From Pleurodeles waltl (Eukaryota > Chordata > Amphibia > Caudata > Salamandridae), in assembly GCF_031143425.1 (NCBI RefSeq), contig NC_090444.1, positions 1,312,493,324 through 1,312,557,323 on the forward strand: DNA of 64,000 nucleotides, given 5' to 3'. How positions within the stretch are numbered: position 1 is the stretch's first letter; each line of letters opens with the position of its first letter. The notes under the pieces were generated by a model. The model saw nothing but the letters and a program-made list of their open reading frames with translations, was not told the origin of the DNA and ran no database searches. The translations under genes and the position numbers were made by a program. Positions 1-10,635 of the stretch are shown piece after piece.

Positions 1-694
1 CCACCATCCCTGTGATTATCGCCATTCACAATGGGTTGCAAATTGCAACCTACCTCATGAATATTACTGAGGTAGGTTGATTAGCGAGCCATTGGGAATC
101 GCTAAATGAAACTCCTGGTGTTTCATGCATTCAAATAGCGATTACTCGATTAGCAGATAATCAAAATTAGGTAATCGCTATTAGACAAAATGATACATCT
201 GGCCCTCTGTGCCTCTGGATGCTTCTGTATCCCACGTCTGAGTCAGTTGGGCTGTTGTGAATTCCCTCTAGACCGCGACACCAAGGGTACTGGAGTGTAG
301 CCTGCATATCCTGATGAGTCTCCTAGGCCAAAGTGGGGAGGGAGGAGCTGACACTTACACCTGAAAGGGTTGTGCATGTCCTCACACAATGCAGTATCCA
401 ACCCCTGGTGTCTGTTTGGGGCCAGGCCTGGGCAAGGCAGGATCTTGTGAACAACAAAGACTTTCCTTTGAAGTTTGCTACTTCAAGGGCAGAACTGGGT
501 ATAAGTAGTGGACCCAAAACCCCGGATTTTCAGATCACTTCTGGATCAAGAGGAACCTCTGCCAAGGAGAAAAGCTTCATGCTTGAGGAGGGCCTGTCAC
601 TCTGCCTGTTGCTTTGCTGTGCTGGCCTGCTGCTTCTTCCTAAGAAGGAAAGGACTGGACTCTGTTTTCCGCAATCCTGCTGGTGAAGTGTCTA
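1..694 (+). repeat. Tandem duplication, copy 1 (~985 bp period)
   Basis: Positions 1-694 repeat at 983-1682 with only scattered substitutions and a 6 bp indel near 145/1127. Each copy holds the end of a hairpin-rich MITE, LTR U3 sequence, a palindrome, a TATA-like box and the downstream region to GTGAAGTGTCT. After 694 the first copy switches to unrelated sequence, while the second continues into normal LTR sequence. Confidence 0.9.
466..505 (+). promoter_or_regulatory. LTR palindrome and TATA-like box, copy 1
   Basis: CTTTGAAGT (466-474) and ACTTCAAGG (480-488) form an inverted repeat 11 bp upstream of TATAAG (500-505). The same arrangement occurs at 20509-20547 and 58084-58126, so this is the likely core promoter of the LTR. 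Confidence 0.55.
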
Positions 695-783
695 AAAACC
701 AGCAAAAGCAGTGTCCAAAAAGTGGAGGGAGGCAGGCAAAAAGTTAGGGGTGACCACCCTAAGGCTGTCAGGTCTACCAGAAT
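695..783 (-). repeat. Inverted fragment resembling an LTR 5' end
   Basis: Read on the minus strand, this stretch contains CCCCTAACTTTTTGCCT and a GGACACT motif in the order seen at the start of the LTR at 19525 (CCCCTAACTTTTTGCCT near 19554, GGACACTTTACC near 19629). It lies at the junction between the two tandem copies, in opposite orientation to them. It is either a broken inverted LTR or part of the rearrangement that made the duplication. Confidence 0.5.
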
Positions 784-1192
784 GCACGCGCACAAACTTT
801 TAAGAGCTGGTTGTGGTCCAATGACCACTGCCTGCTCTTAAAAAATGAAAAGAAAACTTATCACTTTTCTTTTTTAAGCTCATCCATTTTTCCTTTAAGG
901 AAAACTGGCTGTATTTGTTTTTTTAAAAGATTGCTTTTTTTAAAAACAATCACATACATGGTGGTCTGCTGTGCCCAGCAGGCCACCATCCCTGTGATTA
1001 TCGCCATTCACAATGGGTTGCAAATTGCAACCTACCTCATGAATATTACTGAGGTAGGTTGATTAGCGAGCCATTGGGAATCGCTAAATGAAACTCCTGG
1101 TGTTTCATGCATTCAAATAGCGATTACGTAAATGCGATTAGCAGATAATCAAAATTAGGTAATCGCTATTAGAAAAAATGATACATCTGGCC
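784..1192. mobile_element. Hairpin-chain MITE, Harbinger-like end
   Basis: A series of perfect short inverted repeats: arms at 798-807/834-843, 888-904 (palindrome), 958-990 (around CTGCTG/CAGCAG), GGTTGCAA/TTGCAACC near 1015-1031, ACCTACCTCA/TGAGGTAGGT near 1030-1062, and TGAAAC/GTTTCA near 1088-1107. The right end read inward is GGCCAGATGTATCATTTT, similar to the end at about 26056. I could not place a left terminal repeat or a target duplication. The copy at 1-203 is cut by the window edge. Confidence 0.5.
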
Positions 1193-1682
1193 CTCTGTGC
1201 CTCTGCCTGCTTGTGTATCCCACGTCTGGGTCAGTTGGGCTGTTGTGAATTCCCTCTAGACAGCGACACCAAGGGTACTGGAGTGTAGCCTGCATATCCT
1301 GATGAGTCTCCTGGGGCAAAGTGGGGAGGGAGGAGCTGACACTTACACCTGAAAGGGTTGTGCATGTCCTCACACAATGAAGTCTCCAACCCCTGGTGTC
1401 TGTTTGGGGCCAGGCCTGGGCAAGGCAGGATCTTGTGAACAACAGAGACTTTCCTTTGAAGTTTGATACTTCAAGGGCAGAACTGGGTATAAGTAGTGGA
1501 CACAAAACCCCGGATTTTCAGATCACTTCTGGATCAAGAGGAACCTCTGCCAAGGAGAAAAGCTTGATGCTTGAGGAGGACCTGTCACTCTGCCTGTTAA
1601 TTTGCTGTGCTGGCCTGCTGCTTCTGCCTAAGAAGGAAAGGACTGGACTCTGTTTTCCGCAATCCTGCTGGTGAAGTGTCTC
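983..1682 (+). repeat. Tandem duplication, copy 2
   Basis: Second copy of the 1-694 segment. It continues uninterrupted into the rest of the LTR (1683-2710), so this copy is in the ancestral LTR context and copy 1 is the added one. Confidence 0.9.
1454..1493 (+). promoter_or_regulatory. LTR palindrome and TATA-like box, copy 2
   Basis: Second copy of the promoter segment at 466-505, with one change in the loop between the arms. The duplication gives this LTR two candidate core promoters. Confidence 0.55.
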
Positions 1683-2710
1683 AAAGGACTTGGACTGAGC
1701 TTGCCTCCAGTTAAGAAGTCTCTGGGACAGCAAAAACTTTACTTGCCAGCCTCTGGGTCTACTTGCTGTGGATCCTAGCTAGCCAGGTGGTGCCTTCTCC
1801 AGTCTCTGGGCCCCTGGGAGTGAAAGCTGGCTGAAACACAAGAAAAACCAGTGCACCGACTCCAGACGACGCCCGGATTGATGCCACTGCTTGAGACCAC
1901 GACATCGCCTGGAACCGAAGCCATGGTCGCCGCTGGAGTGGGACGACCCCGCCGACATTGTAGGCCTGACGCCGCTGCAGCCCCGCTGACGTCCCGTGCC
2001 TTTGTGAGTCTTGAGTGCATGTCACCTATGTCCATGACACCTGACTCCGCCCGGGTGCCCACTGCCCCATGGCATGACTGCGACCCAGTGAGGTCACCCT
2101 ACCGGCCGGACATCGATCCTGCTGGAGTGTAAGGAACCAACGCTTTGCAGCGATGCTGCATCACCTTCCCTGCTCCGCAGTAAGGAACCAATGGCGCACC
2201 AGTTCCAGCAACACCTCTCCTCCCAGACTCTATGCACTGGCTTGTTTCTTTGTTACCAAAAGTACTGTGCCTTTGGATCCGTGTGACTCTGTGACCGGTG
2301 CCATTGGCATAAAATTGTTGGGAATTCCTCTGTCACGACACCACAATAACTCTAAACTGAAGCTTTTCTGTTTCTAAGTGCTATGTTCAAGTTTAATCTT
2401 TAAAAATTCACAACCTTACTTGTGTATGTTGGATTTTAGTTGTTGTGGTCCTGTTTGATTTAGATAAATATTGTATATTTTTCTAAACTGATGTTGAGTC
2501 CTTTTGTGGTGTTGTCAGTGTGTTACGGTGTGTGCTTGTTCAAATACTTTACACATTGCCTCTGAGATAGGCCTGACAGCTTGTGCCAAGCTACCAAGGG
2601 GGTTAGCAGGGGTTATCTGAGCTGTGTATCTCCCTTACTTAGACTAGAGTGAGTATCCCTGCTTGGACAGAGTGCAAACTGACTACCAACCAGAGATCCC
2701 ATTCCTAACA

Positions 2711-3893
2711 CTACCCACATAACATTTAAGGACTGCATACCCCCCTTTTTTCTGATCTATGTCACAAGGCACATATGGTGGAAGCTGATCACTCCTGGTT
2801 CCCCCTGTTTGTTTGATAAAAAATTAAGAATGTCACAAAACTTCAGGGGAAAGAAACAGCTTTCCACAATCCTACCTACAATGGTGGAATGGCACATATT
2901 TACATTTGCATAATTTACACACTTATTAACAAAGTGTTATTTGCATTGTTAAATAAAGTGTGCATATTAGTCATATAATTTGTAGTAGATAACCTCATTT
3001 AGCCACTATGAGCAGCATGCATGCATGAACATAATGTGTAACCTGAGTTAGTCATATTTTATTGTCATTTTCAGTGTTGTATTTACACATTAAAAGCTGA
3101 GGTCTGTACATTTCATTTTCATTTGTTTTGCACGTCATGTGTTTTTCCACAGCAGATGCTGTGTTTTTCCTGATGCCTTTTACTAGCTAGTGAATAGTTT
3201 ATTGTTATTTATTAGATGACTGATAGTGAGGTTCTGATTGAAAGAAGAAGAAGGTAACAAGGTTGGAGAACGACTCATGTGAAGAGCTAACTGTACCTGA
3301 CAATCTGCCCAGTGTAAAAATTCAAGGACGTAGCCATGCATGGAGCATTGTGTTGCCCTGAGACAGAGAGAAGTTTACCTTCTCTCAGAGTCTGGAGTAA
3401 TATGATTGGTTTCCAAGATTGAGAACAAGCTGTAATGTTGCAAACTAGTTTCTTGTTGAATAATAATAATGTGTATTCCTTAGACTAGTGAGGAGACATT
3501 CGTTGACTTTGAACTAAGAAGAACCATCTTACCTTTGGTGATCTCCACTGTCCTAGTACAAAAACGTTATGCTAAGCATTCACATTCTGCTATCAGAAAC
3601 CTTTATTTAGCTTTCTGAAGCTGTCACCTTAGCTTATTTGCTTAACCAAATGCCCTTTCCTGACCTATTGTTGCTTAATTTAGATTAGGGGTTTCCTTTA
3701 TGAAACACACTTAATGGATTGTGCGTCCTTCATGTATTTCTTGTTAATGTTCTATTTCTTACTTATCTTGAATATATGGGCTCTTGGATCATTTAAATTG
3801 CTACTTGAAAATCTGAATATTTACCAAATGAATGACCTAGATTAAAAAAAATCTGTTAATAAATACTTTTAAACTCACTAAAATTATCTTTGT
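2711..3893. other. No recognisable gene or repeat
   Basis: AT-rich sequence between the LTR end and the ERV at 3894. I see no open frame of note, no coding similarity and no repeat partner elsewhere in the window. Confidence 0.6.
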
Positions 3894-4316
3894 ATCACCA
3901 TATGTGACGCTCCCCAATACATTAAATCCTTCAAATCTATGAATTCTAATATTTTGGTGTTCTCAGGTTGTCTTTTGGTTCATGGTGCAATGTCTTCATC
4001 ATCCGGCTCGTCAGGTATCGAAAATGTTGCATCTTCTTCTCCAGTCAGTATCTCTATTGTTCGATTCCAGGGAAAGTACATCGAGTCTGCTCTACACAGT
4101 CTATGTATCAGTTTGATTCCATCCTCTCCTGTCCGTCGGTTCATTGCAAAAAATTCTAGCTAAGCAGACTTTATTAACATGAAAGGTTCAGGGTCAGTTC
4201 ATCATCTCAGCTTCTCTACAGTGCATGGTTATTCAGCTTCTGCATGACGCCTGGCAAACGAGGCCACAACTTTGGCTAAGTTAGCTTCTACAACATAATG
4301 TAAAACACACGTTATA
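3894..4316 (-). repeat. 3' LTR of element G
   Basis: Direct repeat partner of 7019-7440, starting at ATCACCATATGTGACGCT and ending in GTTATA. With the element on the minus strand this is the downstream LTR. It joins directly to hAT-like sequence at 4317. Confidence 0.7.
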
Positions 4317-4518
4317 CCTGGGGGTCCGCGAAGCCTCCTCAGGGGGTCCGTGGCTGCTTAAAAAATTAAATAATATTAATAGATTAGGTCCCCAGCTTTC
4401 AGTAATAGCTCAGTGGGGGGGGTCACTGGATTCCAATAAAAAGTCAGTGGGGGTCCCCGGACTCTTGTAATGATAAAGTGGGAGTCCACAGAAGTCAAAA
4501 GGTTGGGAGCCACTGGCC
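4317..4518. mobile_element. Truncated hAT-like non-autonomous DNA transposon
   Basis: The right end, read inward, is CAGTGGCTCCCAACC, typical of hAT terminal inverted repeats. The interior has the repeated GGGGTCCGCG/GGGGGTCCG style of such elements. The left end begins at CCTGGGGGTCCGCG, where the outermost bases of the expected inverted repeat are missing. The fragment was probably cut by the deletion that brought it against the LTR. Confidence 0.5.
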
Positions 4519-5176
4519 TAGATCCATCAAAGGTCTGTTCCATAGATGATAATACCTGCACATGATCCCTCACCCCCCTTCTCATGAGACTCTGTGACAT
4601 TTCACTCTGTTCTCCTGCAATCAGCTTTTTCTGCGCATACAATGGTACCCCTGGACCAGCAGTAATTGGCAACGATATTACATCTGGTGCTGCTCTGACA
4701 CCCGTATTTGGTGGAAGGGCTACTCCCATATTCGGATTCATTACTAGTGTCTGACTGTGTCCCTATCAGTGGTGTGAACTTTGGCAAACCCTGTGGCTGC
4801 GCCTGAGGCAATAACATTGGAGTCAGCTAAGTCTGAACTAGCATCGTCCTCGGAACCACTTGCTCCCTGGGGACCACTAAGTTCGAAGTTGTCTCAAGAA
4901 TTGGTACCTCTGGATAAATTCTCTGTACCGGAGGTGGGTGCATCTGTGTTGGGACTACCGAAGTAGTCACTGCATTCGGAGTACTTTGCACTACCCCCTG
5001 TACCTGTCCATTGTCTAATTGTACTGGCCCCATTGTCCCGACACTTGTGCTGGGGCAGTTGGAGCAGAACTAGTACTTAGACCCTCTTCATGCGCCGCAT
5101 ATGATGGAGGTCGATCCCTCAACATCTGAGTAATAAGGTCATCAACATCCGAATCGTCTCCTTCTATGTAAGACAT
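4519..5176 (-). pseudogene. gag: ERV gag remnant (element G)
   Basis: Reading leftward from the ATG at 5176, the first ~44 codons are acidic and contain a PPSY late-domain-type motif (about residues 23-26). Such motifs recruit host ESCRT-linked ubiquitin ligases for budding in retroviral Gag proteins. The reading then needs frame changes: open segments at 4827-5033, 4602-4817 and 4519-4741 are rich in Pro, Val, Gln and Thr, like a matrix/p12-type region. No capsid major-homology region or zinc knuckle is visible, so only the N-terminal part survives. Assignment to an ERV rather than another LTR element rests on the PPSY motif, the long leader and the two LTRs, and is moderately sure. Confidence 0.5.
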
Positions 5177-7018
5177 TTTCTTCTTCTTTTACTCCCAAGA
5201 TTTCTTTCACCCGCTTCTCAACCAATTGTCTCTCACAGATGGCTGCCAATCCACTTGCAACTCTTCTCACTAACCAACCTATCCCTGTGCGGCTCACTCT
5301 GATGTCACACTCACACACTGCAGCTGACAAAGTCTTGTGGCTTGTCCTCCTGATCTTCAATTCACGCAAGACTAATGCAAAAATTTTGAGAGCACTAACC
5401 AAAAACCAATAAACAATAACCAAAAACAAATCAGCTTGTTTACTACAGGAAGGTGCACAATCGTTTCAGAGACCTTACGGATTTTTACTGATGACCCTTT
5501 CCCACATTCGCAAGCAAAATTCAACCCGCAAATTTCACTCTCAACTGATCAATGGGTCTGTCTTGGTGCACATAGAACCAAATCCCAGTCGAAAATTTCT
5601 CTTACTCACTTTAACTCACACACCGACTTGTTGACCACACAGGATCAACTTACTAAACCAGACAGATTAAAACATATAACCAAGTGTCTCCTACACTTGT
5701 CAATATACTCTAGAGTCTTGGACCACGCAGGGCCAGTACATCACCAACAACCACGTAGACAATTTTTTAGCACAAAGCGCCACACACATATGAAGTTCGA
5801 TGACTTCCCTACTCTCACACAGCGGAGTACGCACACCTACTAAAACTCAACTTGAGTACGCAGACTCCCTACTTTACCTCACATATATCACAATTCACCT
5901 GCAATTTTCTTAAGCTGTACAAGCGCAACCTACCACTTTCTCACTATCACTAAAACACCAAGAACATACCCAAGTTTACTAGCAGGATACAGTATCTGGG
6001 AAAGTCATTTCTGGGCTTAAGGTGACATCATTCTTGCCACAGTTGCCATTACAGAAAAACAAAATTCAAATCTCATAAAATGAACAGCTAAACCTAACTC
6101 AAACTACCACCATAACCATTAATCACCACATAACTAGTTCTCCAAGGAAACTAACAATCAAGCTGCTACCAAAAGCTGCTAACACGCCTGGTCCTTAGCA
6201 ATTAAACTTACAAGGGGATGCGTATAGGCCAATGAACCTTTTGATTCGCATGGAGTATCCTAGCTATGTAGTAACCAATTTTCATCAATTAATCAATATA
6301 CAAATCAATAATCACTTAAGAAAAACATTAATCTTTAGTTAATAATGTCAACATTTCATGAATAACCACAGCTCAATATACGTTTTAATTTTTTTTATTT
6401 CCTTATTAGTTACAATACTGATCCATACGGTTAATTGAAACTTTATTTAATCAGCTCAGAATTAGTTCATTAGTAACCACCAATAACATAGACTAATCAG
6501 AACTTGAGAAAACATATGCTCTAATGCTTCAGCATAAGCCGACCAAAAAATATATCAGCATTAATAGCAGGGTTCAGCAATCAGTTCGTCAATCATTTGT
6601 CATTGTCAGCGTCACCCAGAGTAGCTTTACCTAACCCAGATTAGCATTAACATGTGGGACTTCATGCGAAAACAATTTAGAATATGAAGTTGGCAAAACA
6701 TCTAACTAGGAAAAACCTATTTAACAGCACAGTTGATACCTAGAAGAAAAGGCACAAAAGTTAATCAGTCATATTGTCATAGCTATGTATCCACGGAATG
6801 AATCAGCAGCAAAGTCAGTCTTCGTCTTCAGGTCATCAATCGATCAGCTACGCATCAGGCTCTCAGAAGTTTGAACCCAATGACAAAGTCTCAAATCACA
6901 TCTTCTGACATCTAACACCTGCAGAAATTCTCCCTCACATCTGAAGTTTTAGCCCCCCCATCATGAAATTTTATTAGAGTTTCCCAGTCCATCCCCCTGA
7001 ATCCTAATAGGTCAATTA
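5177..7018 (-). other. Leader region of element G
   Basis: Sequence between the gag ATG and the 5' LTR on the minus strand. It is AT-rich with no long open frame. The primer-binding site should lie next to 7018; TGGTGATTAATTGACC on the minus strand there begins with the expected TGG, but I cannot assign a tRNA. Confidence 0.4.
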
Positions 7019-7440
7019 ATCACCATATGTGACGCTACCCAATACATTCAATTCTTCAAATCTATGAATTCTAATATTTCGGTGTTCTCAGGTTGTCGAT
7101 TGGTTCACGGTGCAATGTCTTCATCATCCGGCCGTCAGGTATTGAAAATGTTGCATCTTCTTCTCCAGCCAGTGTCTCTATTGTTCGAGTCCTGGGAAAG
7201 TACATCTAGTCTACTCTACACAGTCTATGTATCAATTTGATTCCATCATCTCCTGTCCGTCAGTTCATTGCAGAAAATTCTAGCTAAGCAGACTTTATTA
7301 ACATGAACGGTTCAGGGTCAGTTAATCATCACAGTTTCTCCACAGTTCACGGTTATTCAGCTTCTGCATGAGGCCTGGCAAGCTAGGCCACAAATTTGTC
7401 TAAGTTAGCTTCTAGAACATAATGTAAAACACACATTATA
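7019..7440 (-). repeat. 5' LTR of element G
   Basis: Direct repeat partner of 3894-4316. Both copies share ATCACCATATGTGACGCT at one end and a TTATA end at the other. With the gag remnant on the minus strand this is the upstream LTR. Confidence 0.7.
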
Positions 7441-7671
7441 CAACTTACTATGAAATAGTACTACATTTTTATTATACATTTTCATTATTTCACACATTTT
7501 AGTCATTTTTAGTACAACTCGTGAACATTGCTGACCACTCTTCGTGGGCACATTTTTAAACGTACACATTAATTTCTCTAGATTAATCATTTCCACCATT
7601 TTCTCGTTAATCAATAAATGAAAAACACTCATTAATAATTTTAATTAGCATATCTGCTTCAGCACTGGTAA

Positions 7672-8332
7672 GAGCCACAGACTTTCTGGGAAATCTTGTT
7701 ATTTGTTCAAAAGTTTTTGTACTGCTACCTGTGCCTGTTTAATGTAGGCTCCCTATGTTTCAGGCAGCTTGGCCTTTTTAAATTGCTGTTTTTTGGAAAT
7801 GATTGCTTCAAATTTCCCTCCTTGTTTGTGGCAAAAGACTGCATGAAGCCAACCCCGTTCTTTTTAAAGAAAAAGGGCTACACACACACCTCAGTGGCTA
7901 AACAGAGTATGTTTAGGAGACTGCTTAATCTCTTTCTGTGACTTACATTGTGTTTAGAAAGTGTCTGAATCACTTGTTTTTGCCTTTGTAAAAGCCATAT
8001 ATCTGAGTGCACGACAAAGCAGCATTTCAGAGTTTTTCAATCTCTCTCTTACCTGGAAAGTATACTCTGCTAGCTTGGAAGTGTAGATTTAGCCTGTCTG
8101 TATCCAAGGAGATTTTGAATAGAGCGGCAGCTTCCTCCTGTCTTCCGAAGAGGCTTGGGCTTGGTGATTGGCTCTCTAACTCCAAGGCAACCTGAGCCCC
8201 CCTCTAAAACCTGCACTGAGACTTTAAGTTTATGGTGGGAACGACAAGACAGCCACTTCCATTTTGTGAGCCCAGCTTTTTCCCTGCACCTTAATACAGT
8301 CCAGTCATCAAGAAATCCAAGGAGACTGGAAG
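7672..8332 (+). repeat. 661 bp tandem repeat, unit 1
   Basis: Starts at GAGCCACAGACTTTCTGGG, which recurs at 8333. The two units share the blocks CAGGCAGCTTGGCC, CTCTCTCTTACCTGGAAAGTA and TATCCAAGGAGATT in the same order. The unit lies directly upstream of the ATTGG-rich array and the LINE, so it may be a 5' UTR monomer of that LINE. Confidence 0.75.
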
Positions 8333-8796
8333 GAGCCACAGACTTTCTGGGAAATCTTGTTATTTGTTAGAAAGTGTTTGGACTACTACCTGTGCATGTT
8401 TTCTGTAGGCGCCTTATGTTTCAGGCAGCTTGGCCTTTTTAAACTGCTGTTTTTTAGCTGTGACTGTTTGATATACCCCTCCTAGTTTGTGGCAATAGAC
8501 TGCATTAAGACAACGTCCCCCTTTTTAAAGAACAAAGGTGTGTGTTTAGGAGACAGCTTAATCTGTATCTGTGATTTAAAGTGTGTTTATAAAGTGTCTG
8601 CATCCCTTGTTTTTTCCTTGAAAAAGCCAAATACCTTAGTGTGAGACAAGCAGTATTTCATTGTTTTTAAATCTCTCTCTTACCTGGAAAGTAGGCTCTG
8701 CCAGCTTGGAAGTGTAGGTTCAGCCTGCTTGTATCCAAGGAGATTCTGAACAGAGCAGCATCTCCCTCGTTCCTTCCACAGGGGCTTGGGCTTCAG
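8333..8796 (+). repeat. 661 bp tandem repeat, unit 2 (shortened)
   Basis: Second, diverged copy of 7672-8332. It runs to GGGGCTTGGGCTTCAG (about 8796), the equivalent of AGGCTTGGGCTTGG near 8150, and lacks the last ~180 bp of unit 1. The ATTGG array begins right after it. Confidence 0.7.
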
Positions 8797-8814
8797 TTAA
8801 CTTGACCTTTATAT

Positions 8815-9240
8815 AAGTTTCTATTGTTCCATATGTTGTTGTGATTGGTTTGTGGTATTCGTATTTCTTTTGGCTAAAGGATTAGGGTCTGTGTTCTGAT
8901 TGGTACTAGGGTTGGGATTCCTATTGGTTCATGATTTTAGTGTTTGTGTTGTGATTGGTACTAGGGTTGGGGCTCCTATAGGTTCATTATTTTAGGGTTG
9001 ATGTTGTTATTGGTGATAGGATTGAGATTGCTATTGGTTCATGATTTAAGGGTTGTAGTTGTGATTGATACTAGGGTTGGGATTCCTGGTTTTAGGGTTA
9101 GTGTTGTGATTGGTTGTGAGAACTAGGGGTGTGATTGCTTAATAAGGCTGGGTCTCCCATTGGTTATGGGGTTTAGGGTTACAAATCTGATTGGTTAAGG
9201 TTAGGACTAGCTTTCTATTGGTTAATAGGAATATTTAAGC
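8815..9240 (+). promoter_or_regulatory. Degenerate tandem array of inverted CCAAT boxes, probable LINE 5' UTR promoter
   Basis: About eleven ATTGG pentamers (CCAAT on the other strand), many within a repeated phrase of the form GATTGGTACTAGGGTTGGGATTCCTATTGGTTCATG, spaced roughly 20-60 bp apart. CCAAT boxes are NF-Y sites in vertebrate promoters. The array precedes a 5' UTR-like stretch and the L2-like LINE, so an internal promoter role is likely. The link to the LINE is inferred from position. Confidence 0.45.
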
Positions 9241-9848
9241 CTAGGGCTCATGGCGGAGAGGCCAAGGGCAGTTTCCTGTTTGGGCCTGTTCGGGACTGGC
9301 TGGGCCTAGGGACAGAAATGCTGCCCAATTTAGCTTTTACCAGAAAGATCTTTTTCCCTCCACACCCTCCAACATCCAAACTCAATATCAGAAAAGACAT
9401 CCAACTCTTGCACCACAAACTGACCTCATACAGATTGCAATGTTGCATCAACCAATACTAAATCCCACATAACACACCTACACACTTATCCACTACTCCT
9501 ACAACAGTAAGACACGTTCAGTCTCACACCAAACACCTCTCTGTCCAATCCCACTAACACAACCTGCCATTGCCTACACAACACAAAACCACATTTACAT
9601 TACTTTCAGTCATCCATATACGTATTCCCTACTCCTACAAACCGACAGCACTAGCCTCTGTTTGCGCCTGCCAGAACCCCTTTTATCATAACAATACCTA
9701 AACCCAGCCTTCCAACACACCATCTACAAATACCCTCCCCCTCTCTTCACCAATTACACACAACCATACAATCTTTACACCCCATTCCACCACACATATT
9801 ACCTCTTCCAGTGATCAAAACTAACACAAACACCCCTAACCTATATCC
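9241..9848 (+). other. 5' part of the L2-like LINE, split by a solo LTR
   Basis: After a GC-richer stretch (9241-9350) the plus strand becomes strongly C- and A-rich with few G, the same unusual composition as 10636-11340 beyond the solo LTR. The two parts were contiguous before the LTR inserted. They occupy the place of the 5' UTR and ORF1 of the LINE. No ORF1 domain is recognisable. Confidence 0.45.
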
Positions 9849-10635
9849 TGTGACGCCGCGGTTAACCGCGGCATCTCTTTTTCGGCCGCAGTTGGACCGC
9901 AGCTCCAATTATCGGAGCGTCGTCTTCCGTGTTTTTGCACCACATTTACAACGTGTTTTGGGAAGCACATTTTGTGCTCCAGGTCACGTCGTACTCACCT
10001 ATTTCCATGACATTTCTTCTTGCTTGTCGGTGGTGGACTCTTCTTCTTGTCTTTTTCCTTCTTTTCTTCTGGTTTCGGTGCACTTCATCTTTTCTTTCTC
10101 CTGGTTTCCATGCTGTCTTTTTGCTGGTTTCCATGTTGTCTTCTTTCTGTTCCTTTTTCCCCTATCATGCCTTTTTACTTTTATACTGCTACCTTTCTCC
10201 TATTCTTTTCTATAGGCCTTTCCCAATCCAAGATGGTGTTGTTTTCTCTTTCCGGTGTTGTCACTTCCTGTCTTCCAGTATATAAGTCGCTCAGTCCTGA
10301 TCTGCTTTGGTTTGCAAATACTTCCTTCTGGTGGTGATCCTTGCTCCTGGTTGTCGTGTTTTTTCCAGTTCCTGTTGTTCTGATTCAGATTTTTCCACTC
10401 TTTTTTTTTCCTCTTTCGGAAGTTCCTGTTTTGAGGTGTTTTCCCACATTAGTTCGGTGTTTTCCCTCTGGGTCTCCCTCTGAATGGTACAGTCTGCTTA
10501 GGTGTTTCCTGTCAAGCAGCACCATGGCTACTAGAAAGAGTCACCCTTATCTTGGTCAGTCTTGAACCAAGAGAAGACCGGGTGCTCTTTTAAATCCTTC
10601 AGTCAAAGGTCAGAAGCATTGTGCAGATTGTGACA
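9849..10635 (+). mobile_element. Solo chromovirus LTR with TATCC target duplication
   Basis: Begins TGTGACGCCGCGG and ends ATTGTGACA, flanked by TATCC at 9844-9848 and 10636-10640. It matches the architecture of the 5' LTR of element B (52085-52838, minus strand): CACTTCCTGTCTTCCAGTATATAAG near 10265 parallels ACTTCCTG...GGTATATAAGGGC in B. A segment beginning ATGGCTACTAGAAAGAGTC (10524) also recurs in B. No internal region remains, so this is a solo LTR left by recombination. It interrupts the 5' part of a LINE. Confidence 0.85.
10283..10288 (+). promoter_or_regulatory. TATA box of the solo chromovirus LTR
   Basis: TATATAAGTCGCTCAGTCC follows a pyrimidine-rich region and CACTTCCTGTCTTCCAG. 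The same block with TATATAAGGGCTC is present in the element B LTR on the minus strand near 52455, so it is probably the core promoter of this LTR family. Confidence 0.6.

Larger units (their letters stand above)
1..2710 (+). mobile_element. Long gypsy-type LTR, 5' end outside the window or rearranged
   Basis: This is the 3' portion of a long LTR related to those at 19525-21708 and 57101-59436. Shared landmarks are the stretch around 240-330 (about 20300-20380 in the other copy), a palindrome plus TATA-like box, and a U5 core with GCCAAGCTACC near 2586. The 3' terminus is the CCTAACA ending at 2710, matching CTAACA and CCAACA at the other LTR ends. No primer-binding region (TTGGTG...CAGCGG) follows 2710, so it is a solo LTR or the 3' LTR of a plus-strand element. 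It is longer than its relatives because of an internal duplication and a MITE-like insertion. Confidence 0.7.
3894..7440 (-). mobile_element. Deleted endogenous retrovirus (element G), minus strand
   Basis: Two direct repeats of about 423 bp (3894-4316 and 7019-7440) flank a leader and a gag remnant read on the minus strand. No protease, RT, integrase or env similarity is visible between them, and a hAT-like fragment abuts the left repeat. The element has therefore lost everything from mid-gag to the 3' LTR. The repeats differ at many positions, so it is not recent. I could not define the exact LTR termini or a target duplication. Confidence 0.65.
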
